64,000 nucleotides of DNA from Stella humosa (lineage in GTDB: Bacteria; Pseudomonadota; Alphaproteobacteria; ATCC43930; Allostellaceae): assembly GCF_006738645.1 (NCBI RefSeq), contig NZ_AP019700.1, forward strand, positions 3,112,001 to 3,176,000. Direction: 5' to 3'. The stretch's first letter is position 1; each line of letters opens with the position of its first letter. The position numbers and the translations under genes are program-made. Below are positions 17,088-27,019 of the stretch, piece by piece. The notes under the pieces are model-generated. The model worked only from the letters and a program-made list of their open reading frames with translations, did not search any database and was not told where the DNA came from.

Positions 17088-17948
17088 CTAGAAGACCTTC
17101 TTGCGGCGCCAGCGCGACGGCCGGCCGAGCGGGATGGCCAACCCGCTGGCATCGACGCCGAGGCTGACGAGCGTCTTGGCGGCCTCTATGGCGCAGCGGT
17201 AGCCCTCCAGGACCGGGACGTCCCAGCCCATCTCGCGCAGCCGCTTCTGCAGCAGCGGCTGGAGCCAGAAGGCGGCCGAGCAGCCGATCATCAGCACGTC
17301 GGCGCCATCCTCCTCGATCGCGGACACGGCCTCTTCCACGGCCGCGTCCAGCATCGCCGACGGCTCGCCGCGCAGCGCCCGATCGCGCTCGACCTGGATC
17401 GGCCGCTCGTCGCTGTATTGCGGCTTGGGCAGCGGGAAGTTGACGTTGCGGATCGAGGCGCACCGGTCGGCCATCCGATACTGCAACACCAGATTGTACA
17501 TCTGCATGTTGTGCGTCTCGGAGATGTCAATGATGCTGAACTTGTGGCCGAGCAGCCCCGCCATGTGCATCTGCGCGTGCGCACAGGTGGTGACCGGAAT
17601 GCCGAAGCTGCGGCCGATCTCGCGAGCCTCCAGGTATCCGGGATCGCCGCCGCCCAGCAGCACGATGGCGTTGTACTTGCCGCTCTCGCAGGCCTCCCGC
17701 ACCAATGGCAGGCGATTGATACCGACCGACATGAACTCGAACTTGGTCTCGACCGGCCAGTTGCCATGGGTCGAGCGCGCGCCCGGATGCAGGTCCCAGT
17801 CGACGTCGGCCAGGAAGGGTGCCACGTCGGCGTAGTTGTGCATCTGCTCTTCCTTCGGGCCGCTGAAGGCCCGCATCTGGAAGCCACTGCCGGGTTCCAG
17901 GCTGAAGGCGTTGATCAGCAGGAACCGGAACTTCGGCTGGGCGCTCAT
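17088..17948 (-). CDS. Asp/Glu/hydantoin racemase-superfamily protein
   Basis: A 286-residue protein of the racemase superfamily, which also includes maleate isomerase and arylmalonate decarboxylase. The second catalytic Cys is present in MIGCSAAFW. The usual first Cys position, in the loop before DPGYLEARE, is occupied by Gly around residue 99 (LLGGGDPG). A one-Cys site is found in arylmalonate decarboxylase-type enzymes, so a decarboxylase or isomerase role is as likely as racemisation. It is the first gene of the eight-gene minus-strand run; substrate is unknown. Alternative: a true racemase that uses another base. Confidence 0.82.
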   Translation of the reverse strand: MSAQPKFRFLLINAFSLEPGSGFQMRAFSGPKEEQMHNYADVAPFLADVDWDLHPGARSTHGNWPVETKFEFMSVGINRLPLVREACESGKYNAIVLLGGGDPGYLEAREIGRSFGIPVTTCAHAQMHMAGLLGHKFSIIDISETHNMQMYNLVLQYRMADRCASIRNVNFPLPKPQYSDERPIQVERDRALRGEPSAMLDAAVEEAVSAIEEDGADVLMIGCSAAFWLQPLLQKRLREMGWDVPVLEGYRCAIEAAKTLVSLGVDASGLAIPLGRPSRWRRKKVF

Positions 17949-17996
17949 GGCGGTGTCCTCTGTCGGCAGTTTGCAGTGATCATGGGAACCGCACCC

Positions 17997-18009
17997 GATC
18001 GTATGATCA
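17997..18009. promoter_or_regulatory. GATC-N4-GATC element upstream of the racemase-led operon
   Basis: GATCGTATGATCA lies about 50 bases before the start at 17948 and differs at one position from GATCGTTTGATCA at 9965-9977, next to the IclR-type regulator gene. Possible common operator; low certainty. Confidence 0.25.
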
Positions 18010-18067
18010 AGTGGAGATTGTCATCCACCGCAGAGAAAACTTGAGATCCGGGTCCGGGACGTCGATG

Positions 18068-18096
18068 TTGACAATCGTTCGCATTTGGAATGACAT
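18068..18096 (+). promoter_or_regulatory. Candidate sigma-70 promoter for the methyltransferase gene
   Basis: A perfect TTGACA (18068-18073) is followed after 17 bases by TGACAT (18091-18096), a weak -10. The predicted transcript start lies about 20 bases before the ATG at 18122. Confidence 0.35.
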
Positions 18097-18121
18097 AACA
18101 TCCGATAGTGCGGAGCCGTCC

Positions 18122-18805
18122 ATGACCGACGTGAAAGACACGATCTTCGACTACTGGAGCCGTTGGGCGCCGAATTTCAACAGCGCGGCCTCCCATGTGA
18201 AGCACCAGTCGGCGTGGCGCGACGTCTTCGCCGCGGCCATACCCTGCCCGCCACGCCGAAGCTGCCTCGACCTCGGCACGGGAACCGGGGCCTGCGCCCT
18301 GGCGCTGGCCGCCAACGGCCACGAGGTCACCGGTCTCGACGGCGCCGCCGGCATGCTGGCCGAAGCCCGCCGCGCGGCGGACAATCAGGGCATCACCGTC
18401 ACCTTCGTCGAGGGCGACGTGGACCAGCCGTCGTTCCCGGAAGCGGCCTTCGACGTGGTTTCGGCCCGCAACCTGTTCTGGACCCTGCCCGACCCCGACC
18501 GCACGATTCGGGAGATCACGCGCCTCCTGCGGCCGGGCGGGATTTTCCTCTTCTCGGACGGCCTGTGGCGCACCGACGCCGTGTCGCCGGCCTCGTCAAC
18601 GCACGACATGACCGACTATGCCGTGCTGCGGGATGAGCTGCCCTACTATCGTGGGCTAACGTCGGAGCATGCGCACGCCCTGCTGGGTTTCCACGGCTTC
18701 ACCGGCGTCGAGCATTGGGAGGGCCGCTTTCCCGAGCATCCCTACGCCCACCAGGCGGCCGGCGCCTGCCCATTCTTCGTCATCACCGCCTGCCGGCCAG
18801 CGTAA
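18122..18805 (+). CDS. Class I SAM-dependent methyltransferase
   Basis: A 227-residue methyltransferase with the SAM-binding glycine motif CLDLGTGTGACAL, the acidic residue in VTGLDGAAGM, motif II in FDVVSARNLFWTLPDPD and the post-motif LLRPGGIFLFSD. The layout is that of the UbiE/Methyltransf_11 group acting on small molecules. The ATG at 18122 follows GGAG at suitable spacing; an in-frame start 37 codons earlier lies in the promoter region. It is a single-gene unit between two minus-strand operons, convergent with hyuB. Substrate is unknown. Confidence 0.85.
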   Translation: MTDVKDTIFDYWSRWAPNFNSAASHVKHQSAWRDVFAAAIPCPPRRSCLDLGTGTGACALALAANGHEVTGLDGAAGMLAEARRAADNQGITVTFVEGDVDQPSFPEAAFDVVSARNLFWTLPDPDRTIREITRLLRPGGIFLFSDGLWRTDAVSPASSTHDMTDYAVLRDELPYYRGLTSEHAHALLGFHGFTGVEHWEGRFPEHPYAHQAAGACPFFVITACRPA

Positions 18806-18856
18806 AAGCGCCTCGGGGATCGCACGCTCCGCTGCGCCGCCCCGTGGGCCCGGCCG

Positions 18857-20578
18857 CTACGGCCTGAGCCGCGGCGGGTTGCCAGCGATCTCCAACCCGT
18901 ATTTGGCGCGGGCATGCTCCGGCGTGACCTTGCCCTCGCGCACATCCGCCAGCACCAGTTCCGGGTCGCGTTCCAGAGGCGACCCGTGCCCGCCGCCGCC
19001 GGCCAGGCGCACGCGCAGCACGTCGCCCGCATCGACCGTGGTCAGGAACTTCTGCGGGAAGGTGTCGACCCGGCCGTCGGCGCGGCGGATGTCGACCCAG
19101 GCGGGCGAGCCGGTTTCGCCACCCTCCAGCCCGTAGGGCGGATGGTCGCGGCGGTCGGAGCGGATCTGCAAGGTCGCGCCGTCCAGCTTGAAGCGCAGGT
19201 GGCGGTCGACGGCCAGCCCGCCGCGCCACTTGCCGGCGCCGCCCGTGTCGGGCACCAGGGCGTAGCGATCGACGGCAATCGGCAGCTCGGCCTCGATCAT
19301 CTCGGCCGGAGTGTTGGAATAGTTGACCAGCGTGCCGGTGCAGGCATCCATGCCGTCGCGCCACGGGCCGCCGCCCCATGAGCCGACCAGGAACTCCAGG
19401 AAGACGTGCGAGCGGCCGTCCGGGCCATAGCCGCCGAAGCTGACGCCGACGTCGGGCGCGTTGGCGCCACAGGCCGGGATGCGGTCCGGCACCGCCTGGG
19501 CGAGCGCGCCGAAGATGGTGTCGGCGATGCGGATGCCCGTGATGCCGCGGGCAGCGACGGCGGCGGGTGCCCGCGGGTTCACGATCGTGCCCTCGGGCGC
19601 GATCACCTTGATCGGGCGGAAGTAGCCGGCATTGTTGGGGATCGACAGGTCTACCATCGAGCGCACGCAGGCCAGCGCCGTCGACAGCGTGAAGGGATAG
19701 ACGCAGTTGATCGCCCCCTTCACCTGGGGTGCCGTGCCGGTGAAGTCGATCGTCACCTCGTCGCCCGCGATCGTCAGGGTCACCTCGAAGCGGATCGGGT
19801 CGGGCGAGATGCCGTCATTGTCGAGATGATCGACGAAGTTCCAGGTGCCCTTGGGCAGGCGCGCGATCTCGGCCCGGGTGAAGCGTTCGGTGTAGTCGAG
19901 CAGGTCGCGGCAGTGCCAGGCGAAGCGCTCGGCGCCATAGCGCGCGACGAGATCGAGGATGCCGCGCTCGCCCTGGCCGCAGGCGGCGATCAGCGAACGG
20001 ATGTCGCCCAGCACCTTGTCGGGCACGCGCACGTTGCGCTCGATCAGGCGGAACAGGTTCTCGTCCGGCACCCCGGCGCGATGGACGCGCGACGGCGGGA
20101 TGCGCAACCCTTCCTGGTAGATCTCGGTAGAATCGCTGGCGTTGCCGCCGGGGATGCGGCCGCCGATGTCGGTCATGTGGGCCAGCGCGGCAGAGAAGCC
20201 GACACGCACGCCGTCGGCATGGATCGGCTTCACCAGCACGATGTCCGGCAGGTGGGTGCTGCCGTCATAGGGATCGTTGGTCATGAAAAGGTCGCCCGGG
20301 CCGATGCGGTCGCCGAACTCCTTCATCACGGCGGCGACCGCGAACGGCATGGCGCCCAGGTGGAACGGCAGGCAGGTGCCCTGGGCGATCAGTTCGCCCT
20401 TGCCGTCGAAGAGCGCCGTCGAGAAGTCAAGCGCCTCCTTGACGACGAAGGAGCGCGCGGTGCGCGCCACCGTCAGCGCCATTTCGTCGGCGATGGTGGC
20501 GAGCGCGTTCTTCACCAGGTCGCGGGCGAAGGGGTCGTCGGCCACGGCACGGGTGCCGGCGGCGGGGATCTCGTTCAT
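18857..20578 (-). CDS. hyuB: Hydantoinase B / oxoprolinase-family subunit
   Basis: A 573-residue HyuB-type subunit. Landmarks include the opening DPFARDLVKNALATIADEMA, the metal and substrate region FMTNDPYDGSTHLPDIV, HMTDIGGRIPGG and the C-terminal GAGKWRGGL and LAGGGGHGSPLERDPE. It works with HyuA in ATP-dependent opening of hydantoins or 5-oxoproline, or in related carboxylases such as acetophenone carboxylase. The start overlaps the hyuA stop by four bases, as expected for stoichiometric subunits. Clustering with an amino-acid ABC transporter suggests an amino-acid-derived lactam or hydantoin. Confidence 0.94.
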   Translation of the reverse strand: MNEIPAAGTRAVADDPFARDLVKNALATIADEMALTVARTARSFVVKEALDFSTALFDGKGELIAQGTCLPFHLGAMPFAVAAVMKEFGDRIGPGDLFMTNDPYDGSTHLPDIVLVKPIHADGVRVGFSAALAHMTDIGGRIPGGNASDSTEIYQEGLRIPPSRVHRAGVPDENLFRLIERNVRVPDKVLGDIRSLIAACGQGERGILDLVARYGAERFAWHCRDLLDYTERFTRAEIARLPKGTWNFVDHLDNDGISPDPIRFEVTLTIAGDEVTIDFTGTAPQVKGAINCVYPFTLSTALACVRSMVDLSIPNNAGYFRPIKVIAPEGTIVNPRAPAAVAARGITGIRIADTIFGALAQAVPDRIPACGANAPDVGVSFGGYGPDGRSHVFLEFLVGSWGGGPWRDGMDACTGTLVNYSNTPAEMIEAELPIAVDRYALVPDTGGAGKWRGGLAVDRHLRFKLDGATLQIRSDRRDHPPYGLEGGETGSPAWVDIRRADGRVDTFPQKFLTTVDAGDVLRVRLAGGGGHGSPLERDPELVLADVREGKVTPEHARAKYGLEIAGNPPRLRP

Positions 20579-22674
20579 CGCGCACCTCGCGGGTCGGCAA
20601 GTTCGATTTCCAGCACGTCCCACAGGATGCGGCGCACGCGGGCACCGGGCGGGACGACGGTGGTGCTGTCATACTCCTCGATCAGCAGCGGCCCGTCCTC
20701 CCAGGCAGCCCCGATCGCCCGGCGGCCCACCACCTGGGCCTCCAGCGTGCCATGGTCCGGGCCGAAATGGACCCGGCGCTTGCCTTCCGGCGCCCGGGCA
20801 CCGAGAGCCGCCGACACCGCCAGACCGTCCGGCACGCGCGGCGCCGACGACAGGCCGCGGGCGACGACGCGCAGGTTGACGATCTCCACCACCTCGTCAG
20901 CGGAGTGGTAGCCGTAGGTGGCCTCGTGCGCGGCGTCGAAATCGACGCGCAGCACGTCCCGGGCCGGCCCGTCGCTGCGCAGGGCCAGCGTCAGCTCGGA
21001 GTTCTCGCCGAGGTAGCGCAGGTCGGCCAGCCGCTCGAAGCGCATGGCCGACGCGGCATAGGCATCGGCCGCCAGCGCGCGGGCGCCCTCGGCCTCCAGC
21101 ATGGCGAAGGCCGCCTCCAGCGCCGCCAGGTCGAGCGCGTCGAGCCGGTGCTTGAAGGTGCGGACATAGTGGTGCTCGGTATCCGGGAACAGCATGCCGA
21201 GCGCGCTGAACAGGCCCGGCACCGGCGGGATCAGGATGCGCCGCACGTCGAGCGACGCGGCGAGTGCGGCGGCATGGATCGGCCCGTTGCCGCCGAAGGC
21301 CAGCACCGAGAAGTCGCGCGGGTCACGGCCCCGCTCGGTCGAGACGGCGCGCAAGGCCCGCGCCATGGCCGCATTGGCGACGCGGTGGACGCCCCACGCC
21401 GCCGCCTCCAGCTCGAGGCCGAGCGGCCCCGCGACATGCTCGGCAATTGCCCGGCGCGACAGCTCGGCGTCGATCGGGATGCTGCCGCCGGCAAGATAGG
21501 CCGGGTTGACGAAGCCCAGCACGACGTTGGCGTCGGTCACGGTCGGCTGCGTGCCGCCGCGGCCGTAGCAGGCCGGCCCTGGCATGGCGCCCGCACTCTC
21601 CGGCCCGATGCGCAGGCCGCCGCCGCCGTCCAGGCGCACCAGGCTGCCGCCGCCCGCGCCCACCTCGGCGATGTCGATGGCGGGGGCCCGGACGTGATAG
21701 CCGCCGCCATTCAGCAGGCGCCCGGCGACGTTGATGCCGCCACCCACTTCCAGCGAGCCGACGCGGTCGAAGCGCCCCTGCGACACGAGTGCGGCCTTGG
21801 CCGTCGTGCCGCCCATGTCGAAGGCGATTAGCGGGCGCCCGTCCAGCCGGCGCGACAGCTCGGCCGCGCCGACGACGCCGGCCGCCGGGCCGGATTCGAT
21901 CAGGTGGATCGGCCGGGTCGAGGCAGCCTCGACGCCCATCGCCCCGCCGCTCGACTGCATCACCTGCAAGGGCGCGGTCACGCCCAGGTCGGCCAGGCCG
22001 CCGGTCAGCAGCCGCAGGTAGCGCGACACGACCGGTACGATATAGGCGTTCACCACCGTCGTGCTGGTGCGCTCGTATTCCTTGATCTCGGGCAGCAGCG
22101 CGCTCGACAGGCAGACGGGGATGCCGGGCGCGCGACGGGCGACGATCGCCGCCAGTTCCTCCTCATGGACGCCCGACGCATAGGCGTTCAGCAGGCAGAT
22201 GGCGATCGCCTCCACCCCCTCGGCCAGCAGCACGTCGATCGCAGCCTCGGCCGTGGCGATGTCGAGCGGGCGTTCGACCCGGCCCTCGGCGTCGATGCGC
22301 TCGCCCACCTCCTGCCGGCGGGCGCGGTCGACCAGGGGCTTCGGCTTCTGCCAGTTGATGTCGTAGAGGACGGGCATGCGCAGGCGGCGAATCTCCAGCA
22401 CGTCGCGGAAGCCCTCGGTCGTCAGCAGCCCGACGCGGGCGCCCTTGCCTTCCAGGATGGCGTTGGTCGCGACCGTGGTGCCGTGCACCACCTGCGTGAT
22501 GGCGTCGGCGGCCGCCTGGCCGGCCGCGAAGACCGCCGACAGCCCCTCGGCGATGCCGCGGCTGTAGTCGTCGGGGGTAGACAGAACCTTTGCGGTCAGC
22601 ACCTGCCCATCGGGTGCCAGGAAGACGAGGTCGGTGAAGGTGCCGCCGATGTCGATGCCGAGCCGATATCCCAT
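20575..22674 (-). CDS. hyuA: Hydantoinase A / oxoprolinase-family subunit
   Basis: A 699-residue HyuA-type subunit with the actin-like ATPase start YRLGIDIGGTFTDLVFL, then VVHGTTVATNAILEGKGA, and the second phosphate-binding region LIAFDMGGTTAKAALV. The conserved GPAAGVVGA and GAGGGSLVRLD segments are intact, and FGGNGPIHA marks the hydantoinase A core. It hydrolyses ATP to phosphorylate the ring carbonyl before ring opening in the characterised enzymes. The last gene of the permease set ends 18 bases upstream, so transporter and enzyme are one transcript. Confidence 0.94.
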   Translation of the reverse strand: MGYRLGIDIGGTFTDLVFLAPDGQVLTAKVLSTPDDYSRGIAEGLSAVFAAGQAAADAITQVVHGTTVATNAILEGKGARVGLLTTEGFRDVLEIRRLRMPVLYDINWQKPKPLVDRARRQEVGERIDAEGRVERPLDIATAEAAIDVLLAEGVEAIAICLLNAYASGVHEEELAAIVARRAPGIPVCLSSALLPEIKEYERTSTTVVNAYIVPVVSRYLRLLTGGLADLGVTAPLQVMQSSGGAMGVEAASTRPIHLIESGPAAGVVGAAELSRRLDGRPLIAFDMGGTTAKAALVSQGRFDRVGSLEVGGGINVAGRLLNGGGYHVRAPAIDIAEVGAGGGSLVRLDGGGGLRIGPESAGAMPGPACYGRGGTQPTVTDANVVLGFVNPAYLAGGSIPIDAELSRRAIAEHVAGPLGLELEAAAWGVHRVANAAMARALRAVSTERGRDPRDFSVLAFGGNGPIHAAALAASLDVRRILIPPVPGLFSALGMLFPDTEHHYVRTFKHRLDALDLAALEAAFAMLEAEGARALAADAYAASAMRFERLADLRYLGENSELTLALRSDGPARDVLRVDFDAAHEATYGYHSADEVVEIVNLRVVARGLSSAPRVPDGLAVSAALGARAPEGKRRVHFGPDHGTLEAQVVGRRAIGAAWEDGPLLIEEYDSTTVVPPGARVRRILWDVLEIELADPRGAR

Positions 22675-22692
22675 ATGCCTCAGATTCCAGTC

Positions 22693-23361
22693 TCAGGTGC
22701 CCAGGCCGTAGCGCAGCCGCAGGCGGTCGGCCAACGCCTTGCCCAGGGCCGATACGGCGAAGATGAAAAGGATGTAGAGCGCGGCCGTCGCCGTCAGGAT
22801 CTCGATCGGCTCGTACCACACGTTGACCAGCTTCTGGGACTGGAACATCAGGTCCTGCACCGTGATGACGGACACCAGCGTCGAGGATTTCACGATCACG
22901 GTGAACTGGGTGACGATGGTGGGCGCGATCATGACCAGCACCTGCGGCAGGACGATGCGCCGGAAGGCCAGCACCGGCGACATGCCGACGGCGGCCGCCG
23001 CCTCGCGCTGGCCCCGCCCGATATTCTCGATCCCGGCCCGGAAGGTCTCGGCCAGATAGCCGCTGGACTGCAAGGCGAGCGCCACCCAGCCGGCCGTATA
23101 GAACGAGGTCGGCCAGCCGATCAGCTCCGGCCAGACATAGTTCACCCACATGAGCTGCACGAAGATCGGCGTCGCCCGGCAGTACTCGATCCAGAAGCCG
23201 GCGATCCAGCGCAGCGGCCGGACATAGAGGCGGATCAGCGCCAGCCCCAGCCCCATGACGATGGCGACGGCAAACGCGATGGCGCAGATCTCGATGGTGA
23301 CCTGCAAGCCTTGCAGCAGCACGTCGCGCTGGTTCCAGACCAGCCTTTCCCAGTTGCCCAT
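22693..23361 (-). CDS. Polar amino-acid ABC transporter permease
   Basis: A 222-residue HisM/GlnP-type permease with about five helices. The N-terminal amphipathic entry (LLQGLQVTIEICAIAFAVAIV) and the EAA loop region (GQREAAAAVGMSPVLAFRRIVLPQ) are diagnostic. It forms a heterodimer with the next permease. No substrate can be assigned beyond a polar amino acid or analogue. Confidence 0.93.
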   Translation of the reverse strand: MGNWERLVWNQRDVLLQGLQVTIEICAIAFAVAIVMGLGLALIRLYVRPLRWIAGFWIEYCRATPIFVQLMWVNYVWPELIGWPTSFYTAGWVALALQSSGYLAETFRAGIENIGRGQREAAAAVGMSPVLAFRRIVLPQVLVMIAPTIVTQFTVIVKSSTLVSVITVQDLMFQSQKLVNVWYEPIEILTATAALYILFIFAVSALGKALADRLRLRYGLGT

Positions 23362-23366
23362 CGTCG

Positions 23367-24070
23367 TTAAGCCCAGATCTTCCGGCGCCAGCGCTCGCTG
23401 CCGGCCCGCGCCAGCGCCGCCACGACCCAGATCAGCAGGAAATAGGTGATGGCGGCCCCGGTATAGAGCGGCAACGGCCGCATCTCCTGCTGCGTCACCA
23501 TGGAAACGCGGTACATCAGGTCGGGCACCGTGATCAGCGAGACGATGGTCGTCGCCTTGAAGAGCGACACGAAATTGTTCATCGCCTCGGGCAGCATCAT
23601 GCGCACCGCCTGGGGCAGGATGATGCGCCGCATGATGAGGGCGCCACCCATGCCGCAGGCCCGCGCGGCCTCGACCTGCCCCTTCGGCACCGCCTGGATG
23701 CCGGTGCGGAAGGTCTCCGCCAGGTAGCCGCTATAGACCAGCCCGAGCGCGATCACGGCCGACACGAAGGGCGCGAAGGTGATGCGCTGGCCCAGCATCT
23801 GGCTCAGCAGCAGCGGCAGCACGAAATGCACCCAGACCAGCATGACGTAGTCGGGCGCGTTGCGGAACGTCTCCACATGGATGGCGCCCAGCCAGCGCAG
23901 CGGCCGCAGCGGGTTGACGCGCCCCAACGCCGCCAGGAACCCCAGCGACACCGCGACCAGGGCCGAGGCGGCAAAGACGTAGAAGTTGAAGGCGAGGCCC
24001 GCCAGCAGGATCTGCCGGTACTCCCAGAAGAGCGCGAGATCCAGCATCTCGCGGAGGTTCTGCGAGAACA

Positions 24071-24071
<1 letters not shown>
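23367..24071 (-). CDS. Polar amino-acid ABC transporter permease
   Basis: A 234-residue permease of the same His/Glu/Gln/Arg/opine family, with the EAA loop KGQVEAARACGMGGALIMRR. Its start codon overlaps the ATPase stop codon by one base (TGATG), and its stop is five bases before the next permease start. This tight packing indicates one coupled translation unit. Confidence 0.93.
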
Positions 24072-24856
<785 letters not shown>

Positions 24857-24960
24857 GGCGATCGGCGGCGGGCGGTGTCGGGCAGGGGCAAATAATCATC
24901 GCGGCTCGTTCTGTCTTGAAATACGCTACCGGCGATTTCACTCCTTGCAAAGGTCAAGCC

Positions 24961-26085
24961 TTGCCCCAGCGTCCCCCCGCCGACATCGGCATGCCGGTGA
25001 GCGAGATCGATACGCCCGCCCTCGTCATCGACCTCGACGCCCTCGAGCGCAACATCGCCAAGCTGGCCGAGGTTTCCCGCCGCACCGGCGTCCGCCTGCG
25101 GCCCCACACCAAGACCCACAAGTCGCCGATCATCGCCCTCAAGCAGATCGAGGCCGGCGCCATCGGCCAGTGCTGCCAGAAGGTCGGCGAGGCCGAGGTG
25201 CTGGTAGCCGGCGGCGTGCGCGACGTGCTCGTCAGCAACCAGGTGGTGGGCGACCGCAAGCTGGCTCGCCTGGCCGCGTTGGCCCAGAGCGCCCGGGTGG
25301 CGCTCTGCGTCGACGCGCCGGAGCACATCGAGGCCGCCGGCCGCGCCGCCCGCGAGTATGGCGTGGAACTGGGCGCCCTGGTCGAGATCGATGTCGGTAC
25401 GGCGCGCTGCGGCGTCGAGCCCGGCGAAGCGGCCGTCAAGCTGGCGCAGCAGATCGCGGCCACGCCCGGCCTGCGCTTCGGCGGGCTCCAGGCCTATCAC
25501 GGCACCGCCCAGCATCTCGCAACCTGGGACGAGCGCAAGGCCGCCATCGAGCTGGCTGTCGCCAAGACCAAGCTGACGGTCGATGCGCTGGCCGCGGTTG
25601 GCCTCTCCTGCGACATCGTCGGGGGTGCGGGCACCGGCACCTTCCAGTTCGAGTCCACCAGCGGCGTCTACAACGAGCTGCAGTGCGGCTCGTACCTGTT
25701 CATGGACACCGACTATGCCCGCATCGGCGGCAAGACCTCGAACCGCTATGACGAGTTCGAGCACAGCCTGTTCGTGCTGGCGACGGTGATGTCGGTGCCG
25801 ACGGCCGACCGCGCCATCTGCGACGCCGGCCTGAAGGCCTACACCATGGAAAAGGGCGCGCCCTGGGTCCATGGCCGCGACGACCTGGAGGTCACCGGCG
25901 TCTCGGACGAGCATGGCAAGGTGCGCACGACCGGGGCCAAGACGCCCCTCAAGCTGGGCGACAAGCTGTGGCTGATCCCCGGCCATTGCGACCCCACGAT
26001 CAATCTGCACGACTGGTATGTCGGCGTGCGCAAGGGCCGCGTCGAGGCGGTCTGGCCGATCGCCGCGCGCGGCGCCAGCCAATAG
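24961..26085 (+). CDS. DSD1-family PLP enzyme (D-threonine aldolase / 3-hydroxyaspartate aldolase-like)
   Basis: A 374-residue fold III PLP enzyme. The PLP lysine lies in the RPHTKTHKSP motif around residues 48-56. The C-terminal metal site H342-x-D344 (GHCDPT) matches D-threonine aldolase and the BhcC-type beta-hydroxyaspartate aldolases; D-serine dehydratases use His and Cys. The partner enzymes of the beta-hydroxyaspartate cycle are not beside it, so assignment to that cycle is not supported. The TTG at 24961 is chosen because AAAGG lies eight bases upstream; an ATG ten codons later is the alternative. Likely reaction: cleavage of a D-beta-hydroxy amino acid to glycine plus an aldehyde or oxoacid. 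Confidence 0.85.
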   Translation: MPQRPPADIGMPVSEIDTPALVIDLDALERNIAKLAEVSRRTGVRLRPHTKTHKSPIIALKQIEAGAIGQCCQKVGEAEVLVAGGVRDVLVSNQVVGDRKLARLAALAQSARVALCVDAPEHIEAAGRAAREYGVELGALVEIDVGTARCGVEPGEAAVKLAQQIAATPGLRFGGLQAYHGTAQHLATWDERKAAIELAVAKTKLTVDALAAVGLSCDIVGGAGTGTFQFESTSGVYNELQCGSYLFMDTDYARIGGKTSNRYDEFEHSLFVLATVMSVPTADRAICDAGLKAYTMEKGAPWVHGRDDLEVTGVSDEHGKVRTTGAKTPLKLGDKLWLIPGHCDPTINLHDWYVGVRKGRVEAVWPIAARGASQ

Positions 26086-26134
26086 GACAATAAACGACCG
26101 AAGAATCGGCAACCAACGGCAACAGGAGGCAGCA

Positions 26135-27001
26135 ATGAGCGATCAGATCGACAGCAGCCGGCGCGGGCTGCTGACCGGCGTGGCGATGGCGGGTGCGGCG
26201 GCCGGTGCCGCCGGCATCCTGGCCGGCGCCACGTCCATCCGCGAGGCCCACGCCCAGATGCTGGACACGGGCATCAGCGAGAACTCGGTCCTGTCCAAGA
26301 TCCGCAAGGCGGGCGTGCTGCGCGCGGGCTACGCCCAGACCGGTCCATGGTTCTACAAGGACGCCAAGACCGGCGAACTGGGCGGCATCTACAAGGACTG
26401 CGTCGAGAAGCTCGCGGCCGAGATGCAGATCAAGGTGGAATGGAGCGAGGTCACCTTCGCCAACGCCACCGTCGGCCTGCGCAAGGGCGACTTCGACCTG
26501 TTCGGGTCGTCGGCCGTCTACACCATGGCGCGCGCCATGACGGTGCAGTTCATCGGGCCGCTCTATTCCAAGGGCACGCTGTGCCTGGCCCACAAGGACA
26601 ATGCCGGCCGGTTCAAGACGGCCGCCGACTTCAACGACCCGTCGGTCACCATCTCGGTCACCGCCGGCGCCAGCGAGGAAGGCCGCATCGCCACCCTGTT
26701 CCCCAAGGCCAAGGTGATCACCACCACCGGCCAGGTGACTCTGGGCGCCGAGCCGGTGCGTGCCAAGCGCGCCGACCTGTGGATCTCGGGCGACAGCGAC
26801 GTCATCCTGTTCGCCAAGCGCAACGCGAGCTGGGCCTATGTCGTCGACCCGGAGAACCCGCTCGACCGCCGGCCCAACACCTGGATGGTCCGCTACGGCG
26901 ATCCGGAGTGGAAGGCGTTCCTCGACTTCTACGGCACCTTCCTCAGCGTCAATGGCGAGGTGCAGCGCCTGTTCGACCACCACATGGCCAAGCTGACCTA
27001 G
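26135..27001 (+). CDS. Amino-acid ABC transporter substrate-binding protein (family 3)
   Basis: A 288-residue periplasmic receptor with a twin-arginine signal (SSRRGLLTGVAMAG) and cleavage near AHAQ. The mature part has the SBP_bac_3 pattern: KIRKAGVLRAGYAQTGPWFY, then GELGGIYKDCVEKLAAEM, and later FDLFGSS. AGGAGG precedes the ATG at 26135. It is separated from its presumed permeases and ATPase by the divergent promoter region and lies 49 bases after the PLP-enzyme gene, linking ligand uptake with that enzyme. Confidence 0.92.
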   Translation: MSDQIDSSRRGLLTGVAMAGAAAGAAGILAGATSIREAHAQMLDTGISENSVLSKIRKAGVLRAGYAQTGPWFYKDAKTGELGGIYKDCVEKLAAEMQIKVEWSEVTFANATVGLRKGDFDLFGSSAVYTMARAMTVQFIGPLYSKGTLCLAHKDNAGRFKTAADFNDPSVTISVTAGASEEGRIATLFPKAKVITTTGQVTLGAEPVRAKRADLWISGDSDVILFAKRNASWAYVVDPENPLDRRPNTWMVRYGDPEWKAFLDFYGTFLSVNGEVQRLFDHHMAKLT

Positions 27002-27019
27002 ACCCTAGGTCGATCCCGC

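Noticed and set aside
24961-26085. Assignment of the DSD1-type enzyme as BhcC of the beta-hydroxyaspartate cycle
   Set aside because: The metal site fits, but the dehydratase, aminotransferase and iminosuccinate reductase genes of that cluster are not adjacent, so the name would overstate the evidence.
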